Positions 1 to 10,849 of a DNA stretch of 64,000 nt are shown here, one piece after another. The notes below the pieces were generated by a model. The model ran no database searches. It was not told where the DNA came from and saw only the letters and a program-made list of their open reading frames with translations. The DNA lies in NCBI RefSeq assembly GCF_965662675.1, contig NZ_CBFIIK010000002.1, positions 1-64,000 on the forward strand, read 5' to 3'. Source of the stretch: Roseicyclus sp965662675 (GTDB lineage: Bacteria > Pseudomonadota > Alphaproteobacteria > Rhodobacterales > Rhodobacteraceae). The position numbers and the translations under genes are program-made. Every line of letters begins with the position of its first letter. Positions within the stretch are counted from its first letter, which is position 1.

Positions 1-265
1 CACCGATCCGCGCAAGTCCGGCACCTACCATTTCGCGGGCAGCCCCGACACCAGCTGGGCCGATTTCGCCCGCGCGATCATGACCGAGGCGGGATTGCCT
101 TGCGCGATCGAGGATATCCCGACCAGTGCCTATCCAACGCCCGCCAAACGCCCGCCGAATTCGCGCATGGATTGCAGCGCGATCGAAGCCAGCTTCGGCA
201 TCCCCCGGCCTGATTGGCGCGCGGCGTTGAGCGAGATTGTGAAAGAGTTGGAGGCCGTACCATGA
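1..265 (+). CDS. rfbD: dTDP-4-dehydrorhamnose reductase, C-terminal end (partial)
   Basis: Only the last 87 codons are in the window; the gene begins upstream. RfbD/RmlD reduces dTDP-4-keto-L-rhamnose with NAD(P)H, the final step of dTDP-L-rhamnose synthesis in the cytoplasm. The visible part carries the family's C-terminal signatures: a GTYHFAG segment, SWADFARAI, and the PTPAKRPPNSR loop that contacts the nucleotide sugar in RmlD proteins. The TGA stop overlaps the ATG of rfbA (ATGA), as expected for the rmlC-B-D-A operon order common in Proteobacteria. Identification rests on these motifs plus the neighbour, so it is firm although the catalytic N-terminal part is not visible. Confidence 0.9.
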   Translation, partial: TDPRKSGTYHFAGSPDTSWADFARAIMTEAGLPCAIEDIPTSAYPTPAKRPPNSRMDCSAIEASFGIPRPDWRAALSEIVKELEAVP

Positions 266-1131
266 CACAGCGCAAAGGCATCATCCTCGCGGGCGGGTCG
301 GGGACGCGGCTTTACCCGATCACCATGGGGCTGTCGAAGCAGCTTTTGCCGATCTACGACAAGCCGATGATCTACTATCCGCTCAGCGTCTTGATGCTGG
401 CCGGTATCCGCGAGATCGCGGTGATCACCACGCCGCAAGATCAAGACCAGTTCCGCCGCACGCTGGGCGATGGCGGCCAATGGGGGCTGTCCTTGACCTA
501 TATCGAACAGCCAAGCCCCGATGGGTTGGCGCAGGCCTATCTTCTTGCACAAGATTTCCTGGATGGTGCGCCCTCGGCCATGGTTCTGGGCGACAACATC
601 TTTTTCGGCCATGGCCTGCCCGAACTTTTGGCCGAGGCCGATGGACGCGCGGCGGGCGGCACCGTCTTTGGCTACCGGGTCAGCGACCCCGAGCGCTATG
701 GCGTGGTCGATTTCGCCCCCGATGGCACCGTGCAGGCGATCATCGAGAAGCCCGCGCGTCCGCCCTCGCATTTCGCGGTGACCGGGCTTTACTTCCTTGA
801 CGGGTCTGCCCCCGAACGCGCGGCTGCAGTCCAACCTTCGCCGCGTGGCGAGTTGGAGATCACGACACTTCTGGAAAGTTACCTCGCCGATGGCGCGCTT
901 CAGGTCAGCCGCATGGGGCGCGGCTTTGCATGGCTCGATACCGGGACGCATGCCAGCCTGCTCGATGCGGGCAACTTCGTGCGCACGCTTGAACAGCGCC
1001 AGGGCATGCAAACGGGAAGCCCCGAGGAAATCGCCTTTCAGCATGGCTGGATCACCGCTGACGACCTTGCGGCACGCGCCAGGCTGTTCGGCAAAACCGA
1101 TTACGGAAAATATCTGGAAGGATTGATTTGA
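262..1131 (+). CDS. rfbA: glucose-1-phosphate thymidylyltransferase
   Basis: This 289-aa enzyme joins dTTP and glucose-1-phosphate to give dTDP-glucose, the committing step of dTDP-L-rhamnose synthesis. The N-terminal nucleotidyltransferase signature is present as KGIILAGGSGTRLYP (residues about 5-19), followed by SKQLLPIYDKPMIYYPL; the metal-binding GDNIF stretch lies near residue 110. Length matches RmlA (about 290 aa). The start is the ATG at 262, overlapping the rfbD stop and so translationally coupled; an in-frame upstream start at 214 would overlap rfbD by 52 bases and is not needed. The glycosyltransferase and sulfotransferase downstream suggest the dTDP-rhamnose feeds a surface polysaccharide. 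Confidence 0.96.
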   Translation: MTQRKGIILAGGSGTRLYPITMGLSKQLLPIYDKPMIYYPLSVLMLAGIREIAVITTPQDQDQFRRTLGDGGQWGLSLTYIEQPSPDGLAQAYLLAQDFLDGAPSAMVLGDNIFFGHGLPELLAEADGRAAGGTVFGYRVSDPERYGVVDFAPDGTVQAIIEKPARPPSHFAVTGLYFLDGSAPERAAAVQPSPRGELEITTLLESYLADGALQVSRMGRGFAWLDTGTHASLLDAGNFVRTLEQRQGMQTGSPEEIAFQHGWITADDLAARARLFGKTDYGKYLEGLI

Positions 1132-1157
1132 TGCCGCATTACCGTCTGCTGCGCTGA
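1131..1157 (+). other. octapeptide mini-ORF overlapping the rfbA stop
   Basis: The rfbA stop TGA shares its A with an ATG at 1131 (TGATG), which opens a frame encoding only MPHYRLLR before a TGA. The large glycosyltransferase ATG at 1167 follows 9 bases after that stop and has no strong Shine-Dalgarno sequence of its own. The mini-ORF may carry terminating rfbA ribosomes to the next start, or it may be chance. There is no evidence that the peptide itself has a function. Confidence 0.25.
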
Positions 1158-1166
1158 ACCAAGCGC

Positions 1167-3686
1167 ATGTTCTTGCGTCTTTACGCCCTTTATCTGCGAT
1201 ATGCCGCGCGCCATGCCGACAGGCTGGCGGGTTTTTCGTTGCCGCGCGATCGTGGCAAGCGGCTTGGCAATGTCGAACGGATATGGCGGGCTGATGGCGC
1301 CACGCGGATCGTGGGCTGGACAAGCGCGACGGCGCTATGTGTCAGCTGGCCCGGTGGCCAAGTTGATGCGATCCCGCATATCCAGAGATCCGATGTGATG
1401 CATCGCTTCGGTCTGCCAATCGATTGCGGTTTCGAGATCGATCTGCCCGAGGCGGCGCGCGATCTGACCTTGCATCTGACGCTGGCCGATGGGGGCGAGA
1501 TCGCCGTGCCGGTCGCCCATCCCGCCGATCCGCCGACACCCGCTGCACGGCGGCGGCTTTGGCGTGCCTTCATGGTCGATCTGTTTCGGGCGATGCCGAC
1601 CTTGATGCGCTGGGCCGTTCTGCGTGATGCGGGCGCGCGGACGCGGGTCAAACATCTCCTGGGGTTGGAGGCGAATGCAAAGGGGCTGCCGATCGATGGG
1701 CGCTTCTTGGCCGAAGGGCCGACGCCGCGTGCGCTTCATCCGATCACGATCATCGTGCCCGTACATGATGCTTTCGACATGTTGGTCGCCTGCTTGAGGC
1801 GTGTCGCGGCGCATACGGATGTGGCTTGGCATGCGATCTTGATCGACGATGCATCGACCGATCCACGCGTGCGGCCATTCCTGCGTGCTTGGACAGACGA
1901 GCATCGCGGACGCGTCACCTTGCTGGAATTAGAAAAGAATTTGGGTTTCGTCGGTGCGGTCAACCGCGGTTTCGCGGTGGCCGAGGGACATGCCGGGCAT
2001 GTTGTCTTGCTCAATTCCGATGCCATGGTTCCTGCGGATTGGGCGTCGCGTTTGATTGCGCCTTTCGACCGTGATCCGCGCATCGCCTCGGTCACGCCGA
2101 TGTCGAACAATGCCGAGATCTTCTCCGTTCCGTTCATCTGTGAAGCTGTGCCTTTGCCTTCGGGCATGGTCGATCGTATCGACGCGGTCGCCCAAACCCT
2201 CAGCTTGCCGGACCCGCCGCCTGTCGCACCTACCAGCGTGGGCTTTTGCATGGCGATCAATGCGCGATGGTTCGGCCGGGTGCCGCGCTTCGACACGGCG
2301 TTCGGGCGTGGCTATGGCGAAGAGGTGGATTGGTGCCAGAAAATCCGGCTGGCCGGCGGGCGCCATGTCGGTCTACCCACGCTTTTCGTCGAACATCGTG
2401 GCGGGCAAAGCTTTGGGGCAGAAGCCAAGCGCAAGGCCGTGCTGCGGGCCAATGCAATGAACGCGCGGCGCTATCCGGCTTACGATCTGGAGGTGCAAAG
2501 CTATATCGCAAACGATCCATTGCGCACGGCGCGCATTGCCTTGGCGGTCGTCGTTGCGGGCGAGTTGGCCATTGGGCCTTTGCCGCTTTTCGTCGCCCAT
2601 TCGATGGGGGGCGGGGCCGATCACGCGCTTGCCGCCGAGATCGCGGCATTCACCGCGCAGGGCCAATATGCGCTGGTTTTGCGTGTCGGCGGGCCGTTGC
2701 GCTGGCAATTGGAGGTGCATGGTCCGATGGGCGTGATCTCGGCGGCGACCGAGCGTTTCGCCCATATCCGGCGATTGCTTGCCCCGGTCCCAAGCTTGCG
2801 CGTCGTCTATTCCTGCGGCGTTGGCGACCGCAATCCGATCGAATTGCCCAATGCCATGATGGGGTTGATACGTCATGATCGCCCCGATCGCCTTGAGGCG
2901 CGGCTGCATGATTATTTCGTCGTGAGCCCATCTTATTGTCTGCTCAATGCCGATGGTGCCTATCGTGGCCCGGTCTTGCGCGACAATCCCGACCCGGCTC
3001 ACCGCCAGCGCCGCCCCGATGGCGGCATCGTGCCACTGGCCACCTGGCAATCGGCTTGGGAGGGGTTTCTTGCCCGCTGCGATGAGATCACGGTGTTTTC
3101 GGAATCCAGCAGGCAGCATCTGCTTGCGGTCTATCCGGGGCTTTCCGGCAATATCATGTACCGACCGCACGCCACCATCGCGCAGATCACCCGTATCAAG
3201 CATGCCGCCAATGCCAGTGCGACACTTGCTGTTTTGGGCAATCTCAGCCGTCAGAAGGGGGCGGGGGTCTTGTGCGATCTGGCCGAGCGTGTCGCGCGCG
3301 ATGGCGGGCCAAAGCTCGCCCTGATCGGCAATATAGACCCCGCCTTTTCGTTGCCGCCCACTGTGCGGCTGCATGGAAGTTACATGCCCGCGGACATCCC
3401 CCATCTGGCCGAACGCTACGGGGTGGGGGCGTGGCTTGTACCGTCGATCTGGCCTGAGACATTCTCTTTCGCGACCCATGAGATGCTTGCCACCGGTCTG
3501 CCTGTTTACGGATTCGACATCGGCGCGCAGGGCGAGGCGCTGCGCCGCGCGCCCAATGGTATCCCGATTCCCTTCGACCCCGATGGTGACCATGCGGCGG
3601 CGGTACTGGCGATGATCGCGGCACGCGGGCCGTGGAGCGTCGTCCAAGAGATCAGCGTCCCGCGTTTGGACAAGGCAGCTGAATGA
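1167..3686 (+). CDS. two-domain glycosyltransferase (GT2 plus GT4-like)
   Basis: An 839-aa protein with three parts. Residues about 1-180 form an N-terminal beta-rich region of the kind found in front of polysaccharide glycosyltransferases. Residues about 190-450 are a GT-A/GT2 domain: ITIIVPVHD, the nucleotide-binding DDAST near 228, an NSDAM metal-binding DxD-like site near 283, and EEVDW near 385 as the candidate acceptor/catalytic region. Residues about 675-830 are a GT-B/GT4-like C-terminal domain, with LGNLSRQKG and PSIWPETFSFATHEMLATG (the E-x7-E-like sugar-nucleotide motif of GT4). No transmembrane segment is evident. It probably adds two sugars to a surface glycan, perhaps including the rhamnose made by the upstream operon; acceptor and donors are unknown. 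The stop overlaps the sulfotransferase start (ATGA). Confidence 0.85.
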   Translation: MFLRLYALYLRYAARHADRLAGFSLPRDRGKRLGNVERIWRADGATRIVGWTSATALCVSWPGGQVDAIPHIQRSDVMHRFGLPIDCGFEIDLPEAARDLTLHLTLADGGEIAVPVAHPADPPTPAARRRLWRAFMVDLFRAMPTLMRWAVLRDAGARTRVKHLLGLEANAKGLPIDGRFLAEGPTPRALHPITIIVPVHDAFDMLVACLRRVAAHTDVAWHAILIDDASTDPRVRPFLRAWTDEHRGRVTLLELEKNLGFVGAVNRGFAVAEGHAGHVVLLNSDAMVPADWASRLIAPFDRDPRIASVTPMSNNAEIFSVPFICEAVPLPSGMVDRIDAVAQTLSLPDPPPVAPTSVGFCMAINARWFGRVPRFDTAFGRGYGEEVDWCQKIRLAGGRHVGLPTLFVEHRGGQSFGAEAKRKAVLRANAMNARRYPAYDLEVQSYIANDPLRTARIALAVVVAGELAIGPLPLFVAHSMGGGADHALAAEIAAFTAQGQYALVLRVGGPLRWQLEVHGPMGVISAATERFAHIRRLLAPVPSLRVVYSCGVGDRNPIELPNAMMGLIRHDRPDRLEARLHDYFVVSPSYCLLNADGAYRGPVLRDNPDPAHRQRRPDGGIVPLATWQSAWEGFLARCDEITVFSESSRQHLLAVYPGLSGNIMYRPHATIAQITRIKHAANASATLAVLGNLSRQKGAGVLCDLAERVARDGGPKLALIGNIDPAFSLPPTVRLHGSYMPADIPHLAERYGVGAWLVPSIWPETFSFATHEMLATGLPVYGFDIGAQGEALRRAPNGIPIPFDPDGDHAAAVLAMIAARGPWSVVQEISVPRLDKAAE

Positions 3687-4507
3687 TAGCTAATCTGCAA
3701 CCCGAGTTGGCCGATGATCGGCCCCTTTTCATCATCGGCTCGGTCCGTTCCGGAACGACACTCACACGCAATCTGTTGCGGCGTGTGCCGAATTTCATTT
3801 GTCCGGAGGAAACCCATTTCTTTCGCTGGGCCGAACCGTTTCGTACGCCGCATAGCTGGCAACCCCATCGCAACAATATGCTGCTCAAGCGGCATCGCAC
3901 GATGGACGGGATCGATGAGGAAACCTTTGAGTCGATCCTTGCCATCAGCCGCAGCAAGGCCGAACTGCAGCGCCGCTACATCGCAGCCTTCGCTCGGGCG
4001 CAAGGCGTGACGGGGCCGTATCGGTGGTTCGACAAGACGCCGCAGAATATCTACGGCGCCCCTCTGATCGCACAGCAAATGCCGCAGGCGCGCTTTGTCT
4101 TCATGGTGCGCAATCCTCTGAATGTCGTCGCCAGCATGAAACTTGGCCGTCAGGTCAAGATCTCCGATCTCTATGGTGCGTGCAATTATTGGCTGGAGGC
4201 GGCGGCAATCTATGAGACCCTGAACATGGCCTATCGCGAAAGGGTGATGTGCCTGCGCTATGAGGATCTTGTTGCCGATGTTCCCAAGCTGATGGCCAAG
4301 ATCATGAGCCATATCGACTTGTCCGCCCCGTCGGCACTTTTTCATGATAACGATGCGCATGCGGAAAAGAACCTTTGGCTGAGCGCATTGACCCCCGCCG
4401 AGGCCGCCGAAGTTCGCGCTCAATGCGGTGCTGTGGCCGCCACATTCGGCTATGATTTAAATGCTGATCTCGCCGCGGCGGGACAGGCTGCGCAGGGGAC
4501 GGGGTGA
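3683..4507 (+). CDS. PAPS-dependent sulfotransferase family protein
   Basis: This 274-aa protein has the two PAPS-binding elements of the sulfotransferase fold: a 5'-phosphosulfate loop, FIIGSVRSGTTLTRNLL (residues about 12-28), and a 3'-phosphate motif, FVFMVRNPLNVVASM (residues about 139-153), in which the Arg and the Ser contact PAPS. A DKTPQN segment lies near 116 and a YEDLV segment near 194, both usual in the Sulfotransfer_3 group. It starts at an ATG overlapping the glycosyltransferase stop, so the two are coupled. Context suggests sulfation of the polysaccharide made by the neighbours; the actual acceptor cannot be read from sequence. Confidence 0.85.
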   Translation: MIANLQPELADDRPLFIIGSVRSGTTLTRNLLRRVPNFICPEETHFFRWAEPFRTPHSWQPHRNNMLLKRHRTMDGIDEETFESILAISRSKAELQRRYIAAFARAQGVTGPYRWFDKTPQNIYGAPLIAQQMPQARFVFMVRNPLNVVASMKLGRQVKISDLYGACNYWLEAAAIYETLNMAYRERVMCLRYEDLVADVPKLMAKIMSHIDLSAPSALFHDNDAHAEKNLWLSALTPAEAAEVRAQCGAVAATFGYDLNADLAAAGQAAQGTG

Positions 4508-4514
4508 ACACCCC

Positions 4515-4545
4515 TTGACCTTCCAGCTACAGGAAGCCCTATCTA
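4515..4545 (+). promoter_or_regulatory. CueR/HmrR-type copper-responsive promoter of copA
   Basis: A -35 hexamer TTGACC (4515-4520) and a -10 hexamer TATCTA (4540-4545) are separated by 19 bp, the over-long spacer characteristic of MerR-family promoters. Within the spacer lies a dyad CTTCC (4520-4524) / GGAAG (4532-4536) with a 7-base centre, matching the CueR-type operator. The copA start is 24 bases past the -10, and the MerR-type regulator is encoded at the end of the same operon. Known for the family: Cu(I)-loaded CueR untwists such spacers to activate transcription. Confidence 0.88.
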
Positions 4546-4568
4546 CCGGTTGAAACGGAGGGCCGACC

Positions 4569-7000
<2,432 letters not shown>

Positions 7001-7004
<4 letters not shown>

Positions 7005-7399
7005 ATATCGGAGAAGTGGCCGAGGCCGCGGGCCTGCCCGCCAAGACGATCCGCTATTACGAGGATATCGGGCTGATCACGCCCCTGCGCGATGCCAATG
7101 GCTATCGCCGCTTCACGCAGGCGCATCTGCACAAGCTGGCCTTTTTGGCGCGCGCGCGGGGCCTTGGCTTTTCGATCGAACAATGCCGCACACTGTTGGC
7201 GCTTTACGAGGATCGCGCGCGCGCCAGTGCCGATGTGAAAGCCGTGGCCGAGACCCATCTGGCCGAGATCGACGCCAAAATGGCGGAACTGGCCGAGATG
7301 CGGCGCGTCTTGGCCGATCTGGTCCATGCCTGCGCGGGCGATCACCGGCCCGATTGCCCGATCTTGCTGGGTCTTTCGCAATCGGCGAAGGGCGATTGA
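7001..7399 (+). CDS. cueR: MerR-family Cu(I)-responsive regulator CueR
   Basis: A 132-aa regulator. The N-terminal winged helix-turn-helix is NIGEVAEAAGLPAKTIRYYEDIGL (shown in part: residues 2-25), followed by a coiled-coil dimerisation helix (about 80-108) and a C-terminal metal loop with C111 and C119 in CAGDHRPDCPIL. Two Cys in this spacing, with Ser at position 76 rather than Cys at the coil start, fit the Cu(I)/Ag(I)/Au(I) subgroup rather than the Zn or Hg sensors. It is translated from an ATG inside the copA stop codon and most likely controls the promoter at 4515-4545. Some genomes call the same protein HmrR. Confidence 0.93.
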
Positions 7400-7451
7400 A
7401 CCGCGCATCATGCGGGCGTAGGCTTGCCCCACTTCCCTTGCGGACTGGCCC

Positions 7452-8375
7452 ATGTCCCCTTTGCGCGGCATCACTTTCAAAATTCTGTCGGTCTGCGTGT
7501 TCGTGGCCATGTCGGCGATCATCAAGGCGACATCCGAGTATGTCCCGCCCGGTCAGGCCGTGTTTTTCCGCTCGCTGTTTGCCATTCCGGTGATCGGCGT
7601 CTGGCTGGCGCTCAGGGGTGAGTTGCACACCGGCCTCAAGACTCGCGATCCGCTGGCGCATTTCTGGCGCGGTTTGGTCGGCACGACATCCATGGGCCTT
7701 GGGTTTGCCGGGCTTGGGCTTTTGCCACTGCCCGAGGTCACGGCCATCGGCTATGCCGCGCCGATCCTCGTGGTGGTCTTCGCCGCGATGTTTCTGGGTG
7801 AACAGGTGCGCTTGTTCCGCCTGTCGATGGTGTTTCTCGGTCTGGCCGGTGTCTTGGTGGTGCTGAGCCCGCGCCTACAGGTCGATCCGGCCACCGTCAC
7901 TTCGCGCGAGACATTGGGTGCGGTGATCGTTTTGTTATCAGCCGTCTTCGCCGCGCTGGCGCAGATTTTCGTGCGCAAGCTGGTCAATACCGAAACCACA
8001 TCGGCGATCGTGTTCTATTTCTCGGTCACGGCCTCGCTTTTGGCCTTGTTGACGCTGCCTTGGGGTTGGGCGGTGCCGCCCCCGCATGTCTTTGGCCTGT
8101 TGATCCTTGCGGGTCTTTTGGGCGGCGTCGGGCAGATCTTGCTGACCACAAGCTATCGCAACACCGACGCCTCCTTGATCGCGCCGTTCGAATACACCTC
8201 GATGATCTTGTCGATCATGGTGGGCTATACCATCTTTGGCGAAGTGCCGGGGGCCGCGACCCTGGCGGGCGGGGCCATGATCGTGATCGCGGGTATCTTG
8301 ATCATCTTGCGCGAGCGGCAACTGGGCCTAAAGCGCACGCAGCAGCGTAAGGTCGGGCCGACCAACCCGCATTGA
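7452..8375 (+). CDS. DMT-superfamily (EamA) transporter
   Basis: A 307-aa integral membrane protein with about ten hydrophobic segments in two homologous halves, the layout of EamA/RhaT-type drug/metabolite transporters. Typical pieces are the ATSEYVPPGQAVFFRSLFA segment after helix 1, the LPEVTAIGYAAPI segment near residue 97, and the second-half DASLIAPFEYTSMI (about residue 240) followed by a predicted GYTIFGEVPGAATLAGG turn. The substrate cannot be told from sequence; family members export amino acids, purine derivatives or metabolites. It ends directly against the convergent SRPBCC gene with no intergenic space. Confidence 0.9.
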   Translation: MSPLRGITFKILSVCVFVAMSAIIKATSEYVPPGQAVFFRSLFAIPVIGVWLALRGELHTGLKTRDPLAHFWRGLVGTTSMGLGFAGLGLLPLPEVTAIGYAAPILVVVFAAMFLGEQVRLFRLSMVFLGLAGVLVVLSPRLQVDPATVTSRETLGAVIVLLSAVFAALAQIFVRKLVNTETTSAIVFYFSVTASLLALLTLPWGWAVPPPHVFGLLILAGLLGGVGQILLTTSYRNTDASLIAPFEYTSMILSIMVGYTIFGEVPGAATLAGGAMIVIAGILIILRERQLGLKRTQQRKVGPTNPH

Positions 8376-8849
8376 TCAACTGCGGTTCTGCCGCCGATAA
8401 GCCGCCTCGACCGCGTTGCCTTGTCGGGCCAAGACACCTTGCAGTTTTTGCAAGACCCGCCCGCGCGCCAGTTTCATGGTCTGCAACAAGAGCCGCGCGG
8501 TCAGCGTGTCAGCCGACAGATCGAGCATCAGCGCGACGCGCGTCACGGTGGCGGATAGCGGCACGAAAATGATTTCTTGATGACAGTTCATGCCGCCGAT
8601 CCGACTATCGACGATGCAAAGCTCTTGCGGCACCAGCTGTGTGACCTTGGCCGTGATGGGGCGGGATTTGCCGCGCACGGTCACCTCGCCACGCCATTCG
8701 ACGCCTTGGCTTGTCTGCGTCCAGTTTCCGACACGGTTCAAGACCGCGCCGCGCCCACGGGCGTCTTCCTCGAAGCCGGAGAAATCGGTGAAGCGCTGCC
8801 AGACCATCTCTTGGGGCGCATCCACATCCTCGGAAACCTTGAACTTCAT
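8376..8849 (-). CDS. SRPBCC (START-like) domain protein
   Basis: A 157-aa soluble protein. The opening MKFKVSEDVDAPQEMVWQRF and the alternation of beta strands ending in a long C-terminal helix (about 120-150) match the SRPBCC/polyketide-cyclase fold, which forms a hydrophobic ligand pocket. It has no catalytic signature and no signal peptide. It is separated by 30 bases from the upstream sulfotransferase gene on the same strand and may be cotranscribed with it. Function unknown beyond a probable small-lipid or hydrophobic-ligand interaction. Confidence 0.75.
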   Translation of the reverse strand: MKFKVSEDVDAPQEMVWQRFTDFSGFEEDARGRGAVLNRVGNWTQTSQGVEWRGEVTVRGKSRPITAKVTQLVPQELCIVDSRIGGMNCHQEIIFVPLSATVTRVALMLDLSADTLTARLLLQTMKLARGRVLQKLQGVLARQGNAVEAAYRRQNRS

Positions 8850-8879
8850 GACTCACCCAAATCGCGATGCGACCCTACG

Positions 8880-9605
8880 CTAAAAAGACCGATCGGTACC
8901 CGTCAGCGCCGGTGTCGCGCCGACGAAATCGGGCATGATCAAATCGGCATAAGGCGTCCAGTATTCGGGAAAGATCTGGAACGCGATATCGTGGCGGCAA
9001 ATGTCAAGGATCTGAAGTTGCAGATCCTCTTCGAGCGCGAAGAAATCGTATTTCGGCCCACCTGTTTGCAGCCATGGCATCTGGGCCTTGCTGCCGCAGG
9101 CCGCGTTCACGAATGTGATCAGCTCTGACAATTCCTCGAGCTTGAAGATCTTTTCGTAATAGGTCGGGTCTTGCCCGATGAATTTCTGCTGCTTCAGGAA
9201 ATGCCGCGCCAAGGGGCGCGAACAGCGCAGATAGCCGACGTAATTTTCCAAAAACGTGCCCAGATCAGGATCGGGCGGCAGCCCCTCTTGCAAAAGTTCC
9301 TTACCCGCGGCCTCGACCGACAATTCACGATAATGCAGCACCCGGTTCGAATAGCCTGACAAAAAGCGCTTGACCGGATCGCGCACCAAGGCGAAGCGGC
9401 GGTAATCTGTCAAAGGGGCGTGATCGGTGTGGTTGAAGCGGTAATTGGCAACCAAGGCGTTGGCATCCATTGGCTTGCCCTGCACGGTCCATTGGCGAAA
9501 AGGCATGCCGTTTTCGACATGGAACAAGAACGCGCGCAGCGATGTGCCGCCGGATTTCGGTGAAAAGAAAAACGCCATCCGCTGCGCGGGTATGATGTAG
9601 GGCAT
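8880..9605 (-). CDS. sulfotransferase family 2-like protein
   Basis: A 241-aa protein of the Sulfotransfer_2 / Gal-3-O type. Near the N-terminus, MAFFFSPKSGGTSLRAFLF (residues about 10-28) is the 5'-phosphosulfate loop (K-S-G-x-T). FALVRDPVKRFLSGYSNRV (about 66-84) is the 3'-phosphate motif with the conserved R-D-P and Ser. Such proteins transfer sulfate from PAPS to sugars; bacterial members are often linked to surface glycans. It is 4.4 kb from the first sulfotransferase and separated from it by the copper operon, so whether the two act on the same product is not shown. The start is the ATG at 9605. Confidence 0.8.
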   Translation of the reverse strand: MPYIIPAQRMAFFFSPKSGGTSLRAFLFHVENGMPFRQWTVQGKPMDANALVANYRFNHTDHAPLTDYRRFALVRDPVKRFLSGYSNRVLHYRELSVEAAGKELLQEGLPPDPDLGTFLENYVGYLRCSRPLARHFLKQQKFIGQDPTYYEKIFKLEELSELITFVNAACGSKAQMPWLQTGGPKYDFFALEEDLQLQILDICRHDIAFQIFPEYWTPYADLIMPDFVGATPALTGTDRSF

Positions 9606-9719
9606 GGCCTGACCTCTGCTCGATTGGTCATTTTGGTTATCTTTAGATCACACTAACAGATAATGCCGCCCTGCGACAACCAATTCCGGTCAAGATTTTC
9701 GGCAAGCGCTTTGGTGTGC

Positions 9720-10697
9720 TCAATCCAAGTTGTCGGCCAGCCAATGTTCCAACAAGAAATGGGCAATGGCCCCTTTGCGGGCGGGCCGTATCTCGGGATG
9801 TGTGCCGGCGAAGACGGTCAAGAGCTCGGATCGCGTGACCCAGCGCGCGGCCTCCAGCTCATGGGCGTCCACTGTGATCTCGGTGGTGAGCGCCTCGCCG
9901 CGACAGCCAATCATCAGCGATGCGGGAAAGGGCCAGGGCTGACCGGCGACATAGCGCACCGCGCCGACCCTGACCGCGGTTTCCTCATGAACCTCGCGGC
10001 GGACGGCAGCCTCGATGGTCTCGCCAGGTTCCACGAACCCTGCCAACAGCGAGAACATCCCATCGGGCCAGCCGGGCGAACGCCCGAGCAACACCTTTTC
10101 GCCTTGCGTAATCAACATGATCACCACCGGATCGGTGCGCGGAAAGTGATGTGCGCCACAAGACGGGCAAAGGCGTTGCCAACCCGCCTCGCTCATCACC
10201 GAGGCGGCACCGCATTTGGCACAAAAGCCGTGGCTGTCATGCCAGTTGATCAAGGCACGCGCGGTCGCGGCCATTTCTGCATCGCGCGCGTCGAGTTGGT
10301 TCATTACGGTGCGCAATTCGCGAAAGGCGCTGTCATCGGGCGCGGCCGGGTGGTGTTGGATCGTGGGGTCGAGAAAAGCGCCGATCTGTGCCTCGTCCAC
10401 GGGTTCTGTCGGTTTCCACGCGCTGATGTCTTGCGCGAAGATCGCAGCGCCCGCGATGCGGCCAAGAAAAATGGGCGGGCATGATGCTGCTGACAAAACC
10501 GGGTGATCCGCCGGCAACTGTACAAGATGGCAGAGCCCGACCTGTGGGTCGCCATGCACCAGCGGTTTGCCGCGCCACAACGCGATGACCGCGCCGCCAT
10601 TTGCATGTGCAACCGCGAGGTTTGCCGCATCCCGCCGTTCCACTGCCGAACGGTCGAGGTCGGAACCGCCGAATGTCACCTTGTCTGCCAAGAGCAT
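9720..10697 (-). CDS. nudC: NAD(+)/NADH diphosphatase (decaps NAD-RNA)
   Basis: A 325-aa Nudix hydrolase. The four-Cys zinc ribbon is visible as CAKC and CPSC around residues 175-195, followed by the NUDIX box GFVEPGETIEAAVRREVHEETAV and the SQPWPFPxS-like signature of NADH pyrophosphatases (here GQPWPFPASLMIG). It cleaves NAD(H) to NMN(H) and AMP and, by homology, removes NAD caps from RNA. I chose the ATG at 10697 because AAAGGTGG lies just upstream and the protein then opens with MLLADKVTFGGSDLDR, as in relatives; an in-frame ATG at 10748 adds 17 unlikely residues. Confidence 0.92.
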   Translation of the reverse strand: MLLADKVTFGGSDLDRSAVERRDAANLAVAHANGGAVIALWRGKPLVHGDPQVGLCHLVQLPADHPVLSAASCPPIFLGRIAGAAIFAQDISAWKPTEPVDEAQIGAFLDPTIQHHPAAPDDSAFRELRTVMNQLDARDAEMAATARALINWHDSHGFCAKCGAASVMSEAGWQRLCPSCGAHHFPRTDPVVIMLITQGEKVLLGRSPGWPDGMFSLLAGFVEPGETIEAAVRREVHEETAVRVGAVRYVAGQPWPFPASLMIGCRGEALTTEITVDAHELEAARWVTRSELLTVFAGTHPEIRPARKGAIAHFLLEHWLADNLD

Positions 10698-10849
10698 GCC
10701 GCCACCTTTCTGCGCATCAACTGGCCAAGGGTATGACCCGCTTGCCACAGCTTGTGCAATGCATTCGCAAATCCATCATCGCCATAGGGTGACGTATTAA
10801 CACCTGCATGCGAAACCGGCAGATTGATGAAGGGCTTTTGGATAGATCT

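Noticed and set aside
2373..3647. 424-codon minus-strand frame opposite the glycosyltransferase
   Set aside because: Mirror frame of a confirmed gene with no protein family features.
9340..9360. tRNA-like GGTTCGAAT string
   Set aside because: It lies inside the sulfotransferase reading frame with no cloverleaf around it; no tRNA was found in the window.
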